Source: Floccularia luteovirens (lineage: Eukaryota > Basidiomycota > Agaricomycetes > Agaricales > Squamanitaceae). From it: 64,000 nucleotides of DNA. The notes beneath the pieces are model-generated. The model searched no databases and was not told the origin of the DNA. It was given only the letters and a program-made list of their open reading frames with translations. The stretch spans positions 1,054,001 to 1,118,000 of the forward strand of contig VSJF01000011.1 of assembly GCA_009739215.1 (NCBI GenBank), in the 5' to 3' direction. Positions 48,677-61,014 of this stretch are shown in pieces. Position 1 is the stretch's first letter, and each line of letters begins with the position of its first letter. The position numbers were made by a program, and so were the translations under genes.

Positions 48677-49486
48677 TTACTCTCCCAAGGTACCCGGAAT
48701 AATCACAAGGGTTCCTTGACCACTTCCTTTATGCATTTGTTCCTTCGCTTCAACTTCGCGCATTATCTTTGCCTCGAAAACATCCAGCCAAGTCGCAGAT
48801 ATCTGAATTGAAAGGCATCGAGTTGTCTTGGCTGTTGGATACTCGTATACGTGAAACATGAGGTAGAGATTGCTGGCCCCTACAATGCGGACGTTTGACG
48901 TGATGGAGTGTTGATCAACATAATGACTCCATTGCGAATTACCACTATTACATTTGATAGCAGAAATTGATGATAGCCATATGGAGGAGTTCTCGTCAAC
49001 TAAACGTGGCCCATATGGAGACCGGCTAGGAAGGTATACGCAGGGAGTGATTGGGCAGGAAGTGATTCCAGCAGAACATTTCTTAGTTGTGAGGATGGTA
49101 TCTGTTTGGATTGTAGAGTTGCCTTTGTCATGCGTTGTTGCATATTTGAGGGAATAGATAAGAGATGTGAGAGTCGGGTTTAATAGATCAGGGATAGGTA
49201 TTGGGATGCACAAGGTCCAATCGTTTTTAGTATTCTCTTTTATTTCTTCTATAGGCTGTTCATGGTATGATGCGTAGGTTCGAACAATGCATTGTTCTGT
49301 TAGGGGGAAATTTATGGAAGAATGGGCTGCGGAGATATTACTGGAATCATGCATTATGGAGCAGGATTGATTCCCTTGGGATATTGTTTCAGATGAACTT
49401 ATCTCGTGGATTGTCTCCAACATGGGTATTTTGTCTATTGCGACGAAATCAGAGTGGGAAATCGTGGGTGAGCTGTCTGAGGACAT
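48677..49486 (-). CDS. Hypothetical protein, 269 residues, single exon
   Basis: An uninterrupted frame starting MSSDSSPTISHSDFVAIDKI. It is long for this AT-rich surrounding, and ATG context and length make it a plausible gene. The product is Ser/Thr/Ile-rich with many potential N-glycosylation sites but no signal peptide. A mid-region has several Cys (KKCSAGITSCPITPC) and the C-terminal part is beta-like (RIVGASNLYLMFHVYEY). I recognise no domain. It could be an orphan gene or a chance open frame; the antisense frames are much shorter. Confidence 0.45.
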   Translation of the reverse strand: MSSDSSPTISHSDFVAIDKIPMLETIHEISSSETISQGNQSCSIMHDSSNISAAHSSINFPLTEQCIVRTYASYHEQPIEEIKENTKNDWTLCIPIPIPDLLNPTLTSLIYSLKYATTHDKGNSTIQTDTILTTKKCSAGITSCPITPCVYLPSRSPYGPRLVDENSSIWLSSISAIKCNSGNSQWSHYVDQHSITSNVRIVGASNLYLMFHVYEYPTAKTTRCLSIQISATWLDVFEAKIMREVEAKEQMHKGSGQGTLVIIPGTLGE

Positions 49487-51601
49487 AGCGAGATTGTGAG
49501 GTCAATGGTTGGCTAGGAGGTTTTGTATTCATTTCGACGGACTCCAGTTTTATTCAAGCCTTCTTGGGTTTTATTTAGTTGGAATTTGAATCTATATTAG
49601 CAAGCTTGGGATGGCCAGAATGATAATAATGCACTCGGGGGGTCTGCTGTGTGCCGCAAGAGGTCCCCCTTTTTCCTTGATTTAGGCAGGAACAGAAGAA
49701 TGCAAACCCGTCATGACAGTAGTCTTTCTTGCGGGGTGGAAACACTGGCAGATCATGATTACTGGACATCAATTGTCCATTAGTATACAAGATCCATGAC
49801 CTTAGAGGACACCCAGACCTAAACAACACCGGAATGATGAATATTGCCTGGGGTATAAGTCAAAGATAATGGATAATTTACCCCTATTAAAGTACCAACC
49901 ATGGCTGCATTTTATCATGGCATAGGGGTTAACAGAAAGAAGAAAATAAGTCGACCGACTAAACTTAAAGTTGATCATTGTATGTCTGGGAGACGTCAAG
50001 GCCAGTTTGTATATTTGTCTATTATTGTGTCAAATTTGCGACAGTAGTCAAAGGATATAACTGTGCTATCCGGTGCAGTCCACGCTAGTAGCAGCTGCGC
50101 AGACTGCCCCTAAGTAAATACTATCATATTAAATACGTCTGACATTTGGGGGCGGAATTTGCACTCACCTGGCAGATAGCCGAAGCAACCCAGTATTAAC
50201 GCCCTGGATTATTAGATCCACTATATATGATATTATGCTTTCGTATTTTCTCGTATGACATTGCACAACATGTTGAAATGCTAAAGATACAAGAGGAGGG
50301 AAAAACACTATAGTAGGCGCTCAAGGTTGAAACATCTTCGAATAAAACCTGGGATCGTGAATGAGCTCTATTGTGTCATTGACAAGTTTCATATCTAGAA
50401 ATTATCGATGAGCTCGCATAAAGCACTAAATAGAATACGTGTTCACCCAAATCTGTTCCAAGATTGGTGCACGCGACCATCTTGATTGTCGTTGCGTCTT
50501 GTACAGTCCCAATTATCTCTATATATGTATCCAATACTTGAGCATCCTGCTGGGCGGGGCACGTTCACGCGACCAATTCATAAAGATCAACTAGGAACGC
50601 ACTCGAGGAAGTTTCACTATAACTTGACCACCATCACTGCCTTGTACAGTCGCCGTGTCACCGTTGAACTAACGCGCCTTGAATATGACATTATTGCATA
50701 ACGTGTTTGAAAACATACCTTCAAGGCTTTACAAGTGAAACGTACAACTTTTCCTATGTAGTCCGGCAAGCGAGCAGAGTTGACGCGTGTTGATATGAGA
50801 TCGGCAGACATTATCAAGGAATATACCACCAAAATGCAATGTCAAGCTGTAGTGAATCCACCAGAACCTTGGAATTCAGATTTCGGACGCGTCCAAAGTT
50901 TGTGGCCCTTGGTTTATAATAGGAACAAACATTGATGAATCCTGAGGCCTGAATCCTGACATTAGTGTCTAGATGGCTGCCATCGTCGCCATCTCGCTGC
51001 ACCTATCTCAAGGAATTTTCAGAGTTCATAGCCAACATTCTGGGAATTTTTTACTTTCATCGATATGTATTCATGCAAATTGGTGTAAATTTAACATATG
51101 AACGAGTTACATGAAGCAATCTCCTCCACATTCACCATCTTCGTCTAGACAGGGGTGGAAATACCAGATGTAAAGATCAGTGGACGATATCTTCCTTATA
51201 TATTCATGGCTTATATTTCTAACCTACCACTGTACTTCCAGGCACTCTTGAGCGAAACGGCATCCCAGGTGTTTAATCTTATTTATTTTCAAATGATCAT
51301 TGCCAGCATAAGTTTGAGTAAATTTTATATATCAAGAATACTTAAAATCACGAGCAACTTGTACTTGTTATGATCAAAATGATATTACAACTTCACTTTT
51401 ATAACATACATCCAACGGAGGTCATTTACGCAGAGAGTCTAAACCGACGGAAGGTCTCTCTTGTTGCGTCGGGAGAATACAATGGATCCGGCTATATAGC
51501 AATATGGCTACAAATCACTTTTCTTTGGAGTCTTACTCTTCAAGGAAGAAGTAGTTGCCGGCAGCTAAATGATCACCATGAGAAATTATATAGCGGCAGT
51601 A
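49487..51601. other. Intergenic
   Basis: About 2.1 kb without a supported gene. AT-rich; small frames only. The end nearest 51600 contains the 3' UTR of RLI1. Confidence 0.55.
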
Positions 51602-53930
51602 TCATTTAATTTTACCCTTTTGTTCTCTATCCTTAACACTGTACTTTTTGTTGACGCGAGGGCGGAAGTTGGTTGGATCACGTCGGAAAGTAATTTCAAG
51701 TGAAGCCAAAAATCTGTTCATCCCGGATAACAAGGTCTGTGGTCTGAAGGTATTAAGGAAGGTTAATATATGCTAACAAGGAAAAACTTAATGACATACG
51801 GTGTGGCAGTGGCAGAAATTGCAGGTTGGCCTTCAAACACAATGACACGATCAGCAAGGTATGTTGCCATGATGAAATCATGCTCAATGACGAAAGCAGT
51901 TTTCTTGGCGTGGAGGATAAACCTGTGAAATTGTTTCAACTAATGGTTTAGAAGAAAAAAATGTTGAGAAGACATACCGTTTGATGACCTTGCTAACGAT
52001 GATACGCTGCTCGGAATCGAGGAAACTAATAAAAATATTTAGAATCAAGTAAAGAATGGATGGAAGAGACAAACCTGCTAGGCTCATCGAGAAGATAAAC
52101 GGATACGTTGGGTTTACCTGATTAAGTATAAGTGAATATACAACAAACAACAATTTTATATATTCACCGAGTGCAAGGACGATAGCCACGCGTTGCAATT
52201 CTCCTCCTGAGAGAGTTTTCACTTCTTGATCCATGATGTTGTCCAAGTTCATTGGTTTCAAGACATCACTTTGGAACTGAGGATGCATAAACGCTTGCTT
52301 TATCCGTTTGAGTAGAAGCATGCGAACGGTCCCAGGGAATTTAGGTGATATCGCCTGAGGTTTTAGAGATACCGCTAATGTTTGTTTGTCGGTTTCTAGA
52401 TCGGGAGTGTCTCCGGCGAGTAGAAGAACGAATGTTGTCTTTCCAGTTCCGTTCTCACCCAACATGACAATAATTTCTGAATCGGTAAAGCTCCCAGACT
52501 CAACAGTCAATTTGAAGTTTCCAAGTGTTTTTGTCATGGATGGATAAGAATAATGTCTTGTTTTGTCTACGACAAGCTCTTCTGCTGTCTCCGCCATCTT
52601 AAATGAAAGAGATTCTTCGCGGAAACGCAAGTTTTCAGTAGGAATAAAGCCGTCCAAAAAGATGTTGATTCCTGTGAGATATTTCCAATAACTGAATGTG
52701 TCTTCAAGGCCAAGACTGACCTTCTCGTACAGATGCCGGCATAGTTACGACACCATACATGGATGGTTTTCCATACAGACAGCATATAAAGTCAGAAAGA
52801 TAGTCAAGGACTGATAAATCATGCTCTACAGCGACGACGTAACAATCTGGCGTTAATAGTGATCGTATGACTTCTGCCGCTCTAAGACGCTGCTTGATGT
52901 CCAGGTAACTTGAGGGTTCATCAAACATATACCTGCGAATATAACTTGTAATGCAGACCCGTATCGAGGATGGGCACTACTTACACGTCAGCTTTCTGGA
53001 TACAGGACATGGCAATTGCAAAACGCTTGAAGCTCTCCGCCAGATAAGTGAACAATTTCTCTGTCCAGGCACGTGGTTCAACTCCAGTTCATCGCACATT
53101 AGTTGTTTATTGTCCAGCTCGAGTTTGGAGTCCAGCATCTGAGAAACTGTCTGTGACCCCTTAATAGCTCTGGGGATATGATCAACATATTGAGGTTTGA
53201 TCAATGCCTTCAGATTGTCCTCCTAAAACTTTGGTGAAGTAGTTTTGTAGCTCGGATCCACGGAAATATTTAAGGATTTCTTGCCAATCGGGAGGGTCCT
53301 GTACAACAGTTGCAATGATTCAATTGTCGCCCTAACAGTTTCAAAAGAGACACGTACATCATAGCGACCCAAATTTGGTTTCAGCTTACCAGCCAAAATT
53401 TTAAGAGCGGTACTTTTACCGATACCATTCGTTCCAACAAGACCAAGAACCTGACCAGGACGAGGCGTCGGTAATCTATGTAGCTTGAAGGCATTTGCAG
53501 TATATCTGTGTGTCACTTCAGATTCTAGATTGGTCGGCAAGTTAATGATAGCGATGGCCTCGAATGGACACCTGAAAATTTATTGAATTGAGTGAGTTGT
53601 TTCATGAAAAACCTGGAATTTACTTCTTCACGCATATACCACAACCAATGCATAGGAATTCTGATATGAAAGCAATCTTGTCGGTAGGTTTAACTTCGAT
53701 ACATAGTTTGCCTAGTGGTAGACAGTACAGTCTGTAAAAGTCAACGATAATTTTGAGGGGACGACGAACCCATCTTCACAACTGGGCATGACTGGTAATA
53801 ATGATAATGATTATCAGGGAGATCTTAGGTACATTGATTAGATGTGAACCTTTTTACATTCCTGGGCGCAACGCTTCGGCTTGCATCTGTTTGAATCAAC
53901 AATGGCGATACGAGTGATTTTGTCTGCCAT
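51602..53930 (-). CDS. RLI1: RLI1/ABCE1 ribosome-recycling Fe-S ATPase
   Basis: Eleven exons: 53930-53850, 53791-53770, 53711-53624, 53571-53358, 53298-52985, 52932-52721, 52671-52168, 52117-52075, 52025-51978, 51922-51800, 51743-51602; about 595 residues, the family's usual length. The N-terminus has the two-cluster ferredoxin-like Cys pattern ([36 protein letters not shown]). NBD1: Walker [10 protein letters not shown], signature [12 protein letters not shown], Walker [16 protein letters not shown]2: [33 protein letters not shown], then [16 protein letters not shown]1 splits post-termination ribosomes with eRF1/Dom34 and is essential. Odd: exon 5 contains three single extra bases relative to the conserved frame, near 53222, 53068 and 53027, each duplicating its neighbour, with net frame restored. 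Read literally the gene is broken, so consensus error is likely. It diverges from PIN4 across 172 bp. Confidence 0.93.
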
Positions 53931-54102
53931 TGCTCTGCAAGTGGCGTGAGGAGAGTGTTATTAGAGACTCGGAGAGTTTGAATGGATGAAACCCAAAATT
54001 TTGGTTAAGTTTCCTAATCAGTTTGAGTCACGTTCAACAATCAAGGTCATCGGAGCCGCACGTGGACACTTGTCTCCGTCACCAAGAGGCTTCAGTCTAG
54101 CT
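53931..54102. promoter_or_regulatory. Shared divergent promoter RLI1 / PIN4
   Basis: Only 172 bp separate the two start codons. The interval must contain both 5' UTRs and a bidirectional promoter. No TATA box is evident, as often in housekeeping genes. Confidence 0.6.
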
Positions 54103-54674
54103 ATGGCCAAGAAGGCTTCGGAAAAGAAACCAGAAAAGAATAACAAAAAGAATAAAGCAGACGCTGAAGATGACGGCGACAAGCAATCCACTAACAAGGT
54201 TCACAATTCATGTAGCATTTGGTCTCCACTGCTGCTGATTCGCCTTCCGTAATTATAACAGAAGAACACTCTGAAGGCTGCCACCGCTGTAAACGTTCGC
54301 CATATTCTTTGTGAAAAGCATTCTAGAGCGACGGAAGCGCTTCAGAAAATACAAGTACAATAACCAGTCATACATATAATATTCATGACGATCTGAAACG
54401 GTGGTTGCAGGAAGGACAATCTTTCAACAAGGTCGCTCAGGAATATTCTGAGGACAAAGCAAAGGGTGCGTATGCCATATACATGTGGAAAATTCTGTTC
54501 TCACACTAAGTAGCTGGCGGAAGTTTGGGATGGATGACACGAGGCAGTATGGTGGGTGCATTCCAAGATGCAGCATTCGCTCTTGCACCATCAACTGTGG
54601 ACAAACCTATCATCTCCTCTCTTGTGAAAACTAACTTTGGTTATCACATTATCATGGTTGAGGGTCGCCGCTAA
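54103..54674 (+). CDS. PIN4: Parvulin-type peptidyl-prolyl isomerase, PIN4/Par14 family
   Basis: Four exons, 54103-54198, 54262-54354, 54411-54465, 54514-54674; 134 residues, close to human Par14 (131). The N-terminus is a Lys-rich basic tail ([18 protein letters not shown]) as in Par14, where it binds DNA or ribosomal particles; there is no WW domain, so this is not the Pin1/Ess1 type. The rotamase domain shows [53 protein letters not shown] and the terminal [12 protein letters not shown], with the catalytic-site His pair present. The start at 54103 opens the basic tail; frames upstream lie in the promoter. Par14 acts in the nucleus and in ribosome biogenesis. Confidence 0.93.
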
Positions 54675-54793
54675 TGAATGAGAATAGGGCCTTATGCACC
54701 TACATGTCCATTGATATTAATGATTAAATGATTTCAACAATTTTATTTAAAATATCTATAATGGCGCCAAAATCAGATTAGAATAAAAACACA

Positions 54794-57700
54794 TCACGAA
54801 TAGTAATAAGGTGGGGGCAGAGGTGCCTTTGGAGAGAGCACAACAGGATAAGGATTCTCCCCTCTTGAGATAGAGGATACCATCCCTCGGTGGTCCGGTG
54901 GATGGTCAAAATATTCGCGGGGGTCAAACTGAGGGTATTGGGAATGTGGTTCTGGTGAGACATGTGGATACACATACGGACGCTGTGCGGCACTCATTGA
55001 AGGGGAGCGAAGGGAAAAGCTTCCGCTGGTCGTCTGGCTATTCTGTGGGGGATAATTAGGGGATGGATAATGTCGGATAAGAGTTGGTGAAATAGGTCTC
55101 GCGATAAGATGATCGGGCTTCGGTAAAGTTGACGAGCTCAATAACGACCACTCTCTTTGGGTCGTGTTTTGCCATGACTTCTGTAGAGGATCGTTCAAAA
55201 CATGTCTTGGAGATTGGGGCATGTGGCTAGAGTGGGAAGACAAGATGCTGGTATGGGGTAAACGAGGCTCGAAATGTAAAGATGCCATTGGTGCTCCAAC
55301 ATTAGTAAGAATTCCATTGTAAGGAGCAACAGAAACAGGTCCTGCAAATGGTAGATCCTTCCATGTATCGTTGGTTTCTGGAGTTGGGGTGCGTTTCGGA
55401 GCGCTGGCAGCTACCCTCTCAAGGTCAAGTTCCACCAAGTTACCCTTATAATAATTGCTAACTTGAATAGTAGTCTGCCACCATGCGTTAGATTGTATAA
55501 TTAGAAATGGCTGAATCTCATGTACCTTATTTGGCATAGAAGCTGCTATTCGTTTGAAATCATCACCGTGTTGCGCGAGAAGTGTGAGAAAGAGATCTGG
55601 ATAGATGCGTTAAACAGGTAACTCAGTCCAGTGACTTGAAAAGAACGAACTTTTGTCATCCTCAGACCAATGGGCACTTGTTGTTGGAACCTTCTTTCTA
55701 GACGCAGCATCGTTTTGATCAACAAATCTGGTTTGTAGTATATGCATTCTAGACGCTTCAGGGGCAGCTGAGACTGGTTTAACCTTCCGGGTGCGTTTGG
55801 CACGCTTGGCAGGACGGTGGTCTGAGTCCTGAGCCTGAGGAATAGTTGTCAATGAATTTCTTTCCTAGGTAGGTCAGCAGCTTAAACAAACCTTGTTTTC
55901 CTCTTCCGTATCATCCAGACTGACTGAGACAGTCCTGCTGGGAGGATTCATCGTGACAAGTCTCTTCCTCCGGGTCCTTCCTTCGGGCTCCGGTGTCGGT
56001 GTCGATGTAGGCGTACCTTCCGTTGGATTCGTAGGGCGACGCAGGATGGTCGGCCTCTTTGGATCTGGAGGTGGCATGGTCTTTCTACCCCGAGTATTAC
56101 GACCATTTAATGCAGGAGACGTAGAATCGCGATGGACTTCCGCGTCATGTTGAGCAATATCTGCCAAAAGTCCATTCCCTCTTTTCTTCCCGGTTCCGCG
56201 CCGCTTGCGTTTGTTAGGTGCATATTGTGTGACAACTTTACGGAAGTCGATGTGTTTTTTCTTGTGCAGGTAGTAGTAGTCCACACATTGCGCGACCGTT
56301 TTATTAGGAAGATAGTCTGCTATAATGCCAAACTGTTTGGGATGCGCAGCAAACTTGTCAATAAATATCTCGATTTCTGAATCCGTCCAATCGTGCATGC
56401 CAGTTTGGGGAGCGTAATATTCACTGGGATTGTCAACAAGGTGATTGGTATCGTCGTAGAGAATGTCCACTCTCCCCCGCGAAACAGAGACCATATCTGG
56501 GATTGTCGCAAGATTTCTAGCTGAAAGGTGATTGGGATCGGTAGCATCATCATTTCCAAGGCTAGCAATGATCTGTTCCATCTCTAGGTCAGAGCGGACC
56601 ATATCACCGATAGCAGTAGAGCGGCGAGTGGTGCGACCTGTTGGCTGTACTGCCTCCGCTTCTGATGCAACGACTTTTGACTGATCGTTCAGAGCTGAAC
56701 AATGCGCAAGCCATTTTTCGTGTAGCGCAATATACTCGTCTTTCAATTTTCGAACCTTTTCAGAAATGATGTGCTGACGTCGTTCAAAATGTTCAATGAG
56801 GGATTTTTTGCATTTGGAGAACGAGTCAACTCTCTTCGCTAGGTGTTCACCGCTTTGGACTTCGTTGATTACCTGTTGGGGTGAAGTCGAGAAATCTGAT
56901 TTCTCAGGTCTTGGAGCGATAGCCATATTGGTCAGGAGAACAGGATTGACCCGTTCTTCGCGAGTTTGGCGATCGCACACAAGTCTCGTCATCACGACAA
57001 TGCGTAACGCGTCCACCGTCGACGTCGCATCGGAAAGTCTAGGCACTTCTTCAGGTATCTTGAATGGATGCGCTGGTGTATCTCCGATTATGATGGGAGT
57101 GACTATAGGTTTGTCTTTGTGATCAGTTATGGTAGAATGCGAAGTGTTGAGTTCAGCTTCTCCATGGTCTCCTTCGGTGATGTTGGGTTTCTGGGGAGGT
57201 GGAGAGATACTAACATCATCTGGCGTTGTATCAGCGTCAGATACCTTTTCAGTTATCTGAGGAGGTCGGATGGGAGGCGTGGGGAGTGAAAGACGTAATC
57301 CTGAATCGCCATTTGTAAAGCTATTGGAAAGCTCGTCTCTTACGTCATGGGATTGTCGGTCAACGGGTGCTAAATGTAGATACATGTCAGATTGTATGCT
57401 TAAACATCTCGGAAACAATATCGCACATTTCTGCAGGGTTTCTTGAATCTTCTTAGTAGATGAATCACCCAACTTATCAGAAACCGTTTGTTTTGCATCA
57501 CTGATAGGAGATATGGGACATCTTGCGACACTGCCTACCTTCTGCGTCTCAGAATGGCTTTGAACAAGCACGATATCTTGAGTTTTCACAGGACAAGGGG
57601 GCGTGGGTTGTGGGCTTTCTTTAGTTCTAGTACCTTCGACTTGCTTCGGCGGTAATAGGTTGCGCAAACCGTGGGAATTTATCTGAGGGGTGGCTGGAAG

Positions 57701-58845
57701 CAATGGATGAGCGAGAAGATGAACGAGACATCTGTTTCTTTGATGAAGTGTCTTCGCTATCACTGTATCGAACGGTGCTTGTGCCGTTGCTATTCGTCGG
57801 GTATTCACTAGACGGTGGACGCTCAGGACTCGGAGAACGTGCAAAACGGGGTCGCCTGGACGGTGATAATTGATTGCGTGGATGAGGTGAAATAGAGCTA
57901 GTATGAGACCCAGAACTAGAGACACGCCTTCCATGATAGTTAGGCTCATAATGACTTCCAGCGCGAATATGTGTGCTTATAGCAGAACCTCCCTTAAAGC
58001 TACGAGCTGGACTGGGAGACTCGCGATTGTTAGGTTGCACCCAGGCGGTTTCATATGGTGGTCGGTAGGAATCATACTCAGAACTCCTGGACGAGAAATT
58101 ATCCCAGGCTGCCGAAGGAGGCCGGTAACGATCGACAACAGGAAAAGCGCTTGGTGAGCGAATTGTCTTCTCAGACCGGTATGCATGGTGGCTATTGATT
58201 TCAAAATTGTCTAATCCTGAGCTATAGTATTATAAGGACCGTATTCTAACCAAGGCGTTCTGTTTTTTTCACTCACGTGTCAATGCGCGGCGGCCTATCG
58301 ACATGCGTTTTCTTCCACGCATCGGATGGTTCAAGCATTCTGGCGGCTAGCAACTCGTCATTTTGTCGCACTCTTTCACGGGATGTTGTTGGTGAAGGAG
58401 GGGCGAGCTTTCTCTCTTGCCAACCAGATCCTTTGTACGGCAATTGCCATGCACGATCCCAAATGTCGGGCTCTGTAGTACGGGGAGATGAATACCTTTC
58501 AGGACTCGGGGACCGGGGATAATGACTGCTCTGATAATCAGGCCGGTACACATTAGGTCTATAGACTTTGGGTGATTCATCGCGGTACGCTGGCGCTGGG
58601 CGGGGTGGCACATAGCTATCATAGGGTGCGAATCTGCGCGACGGACCTGGAGATGTGCTGACACGGCGTGCTACCTGTATGTTAGAAGGCCGCTATACGT
58701 GCGAGAAAGAATAAGCGCTATGACAATAATTCTATCAAGAAATACCAACATTATAGGACGGCGCATGTGTGGGTGTCCTCCGAGAGTCGTAAAGAGAGTG
58801 GGTGGGTGACATTTGGACAGAGTCATAGCCTCCAGTAGACATCAT
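54794..58845 (-). CDS. SNT1: Two-SANT-domain corepressor, NCoR/Snt1-like
   Basis: Exons: 58845-58750, 58674-58277, 58191 to about 57640, about 57640 to 55892, 55834-55651, 55596-55526, 55474-54794; roughly 1240 residues. The N-terminal third is Ser/Pro/Arg-rich (SPSPER repeats). A helical segment (RRQHIISEKVRKLKDEYIAL) precedes SANT1, DWTDSEIEIFIDKFAAHPKQ..LPNKTVAQCVDYYYLHKKK. SANT2 is HWSEDDKNLFLTLLAQHGDDF..MPNKTTIQVSNYYKGNL. This helical-SANT-SANT order is that of NCoR/SMRT and yeast Snt1, scaffold of the Set3/HDAC complex, in the nucleus. Junction 3/4 near 57640 is unresolved: the frame changes by one base, either by an intron (GTACTAG donor) or a single-base insertion. The C-terminal tail is Pro/Tyr-rich, ending PPPYYYS. 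Confidence 0.8.
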
Positions 58846-59200
58846 CAAAAGAGAAGCAGTGTGTCAAGAATACCACTTGCAGCAGAAAGTCGAATTATGT
58901 ATACAAGAGATCAACGAAAGTGAGTTTATAGCCAGATCAACTGAAGCGAGGACCGGTTTATGGTAATGCAAGTACCCGGAGAGAGAGATAATCCTGATTG
59001 ATTAGTTAGAATTGACAAAACGAGAGGAGTAAAGTGCTGCAATGAGAATTTGCGTCGGGGTCACAGAGAGAGGCAAGCTACAACAGCGCACGCGGCTCCA
59101 AACATAGAGCTTTGTCCTTGTTTATTCCTAAAGCCCTTCGGTAATATCCGGACACCACTTTCGCAGTCTTTGCTTTATTCGGAATGTTAATCAAAGTCGC
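58846..59200. other. Divergent intergenic region SNT1-like / GPI17
   Basis: A 355-bp gap between divergent start codons, with no further gene. Contains both promoters. Confidence 0.55.
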
Positions 59201-61014
59201 ATGAGTTCTCAACCATCATCAACCCTTCGAGATCCTTCAATACTCTTTTTCCAGTCAGATACAGTTAGAAGATCTATATTATTGTCATACTGGCTAGTAA
59301 TCATCTCAGCTCTTCCTCTTTGGTGGTACACAACTAGTATCACCCGTCTCGCACTGCCTTCAACTCGCGTTCACACACAGTCCCAGAACCATCTACGGCT
59401 ACCTGTTCGGATTTGCATCCCTACCAGCGATGCACGTGTCTCCAACGATCTCCAGGGCCTCCTAGAGAATCAACAATCAAGAGCGCCCTCTAGATGGAAG
59501 GGCCTCGATCTTCGCGTAGTAAACGCAAATAATTGTGGTTAGCAAGTCCCGTAAAAGTACTGTCGCAACAAATATAACCCAGTTGTAAATCTAGATGAAG
59601 CAGAAGGAACCTATACGTTATTTTCAAACCCACATGAGCTTGCCTTACGCCAAAGACAGCTGCAATTACCTTTGACGAATCTTGATGCAAAATGTGAGTA
59701 ATTCAAATTCCAGACCTAGACCAACTGACGTCCAGGCCAAGCTATCGCACCCTTCATTAACACAATATCCAACCTTTTATTACCACCACAACATGAGCGT
59801 AAAGCTTTACCATATTCTCCTCGCTATCGCCTTGCCTTCAGTCTACTCAATGAAGATGCTACCGCCGGTGAAGCACCTTCCGAGTGGGATTGTGAAGGTG
59901 CCATTAAATGTTGGTGCGCAATGAACTATGCCAGAGCATGTTTTCAATGGACTCTATAGATCATATACTTCCAATCCTGGGCCGTTTGTCTACTTTACAC
60001 AATTTCACGATTGAAAGTCAAGTACAATTCCATGCTCCCCTAGCATTCCAACTCCATAATGTGGATGATGAATATCACGGATTAACACCAGAGGACCTCA
60101 CTGTATTCGTTAACTCTGCTGAATGGACATTATGTGAGCTCAACGTTTGGTAACGACATTTCCATTTATATAATGACTCTTCAGCGTCAAGTGCCTCAAA
60201 CGATCCCGTTATTCATTTCATTCTATTCGTGCCATCTGCAAACAGAAGGCCAGTGAGAATATTAGAACATACAGGTAATGACAAAGTCCCTCAATCACGG
60301 TTTTTTCACATTCTTAACCCAACGCAGGAAATCCTTCAGAATATTCTGCTTTTCTCATCCCTCAATGGGGAGGAATCGTCTTACACAATCCATCCCAGGA
60401 TGATTTATTGACTAAAACGGGATTATCCTCCAATAGTCTTGATCAGGTGTTTTCAAGCTTCGCAAACCAACTTCTCGTGCTGCTTGGAGTATCTCCGCTC
60501 CCGTCAACAGTCTTGATGCCGGATTCTAATGCCGTGTTGACTGAATGGCAACTTGATGCTTTACTTCGTCGCCGTGCTCTCGAAAATGCTGAAGGAGCTC
60601 GAGATACACTTCTCAGTATCATCAAGCTCGTCGACCAAATCGGAAATATGCCTGTTGGTGAAGGTGTCCGCGATGACATTCAAAATGCCTTGACAGCTCT
60701 AGAAAAGGTAATCTTCACTTCCAGATATATCCGTTTATCTGATATATTGTTACTATTAGATGGATTCTTCCTCGCAAACATCATTATCAGAAACGTTCCG
60801 CTATTCAGCAAGCGCTTACTCACTCTCGTCCAAAGCATTCTTCAATCCTGATATGCTCGCTCTGCTTTACTTCCCCGCCGAACACAAGTACGCTGTATAT
60901 ACCCCATTATTCGCTAGTGCGATTATTCCATTAGTCGTAGCTGCTGTGCGCGAGTTCCGTGCGTGGAAGCGAAGAAACAGCAGTCCCGAGTCATCAACGG
61001 AACCAAAATCATAG
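59201..61014 (+). CDS. GPI17: GPI transamidase subunit GPI17/PIG-S
   Basis: Seven exons: 59201-59534, 59583-59693, 59736-59909, 59960-60133, 60185-60274, 60328-60707, 60760-61014; 505 residues, in the family's range (yeast 534, human 555). An N-terminal membrane anchor near residues 25-45 (ILLSYWLVIISALPLWWYT) is followed by TTSITRLALPSTRV, the usual PIG-S entry. The luminal domain includes FTIESQVQFHAPLAF, GLTPEDLTVFVNSAEWTL and HFILFVPS..WGGIVLHNP. A C-terminal membrane segment (YTPLFASAIIPLVVAAV) and a short basic tail close the protein. It belongs to the ER complex that transfers preassembled GPI to proteins. Intron 2 (42 bp) is the shortest in the window that I accept. All junctions keep frame, and I see no damage. 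Confidence 0.92.
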
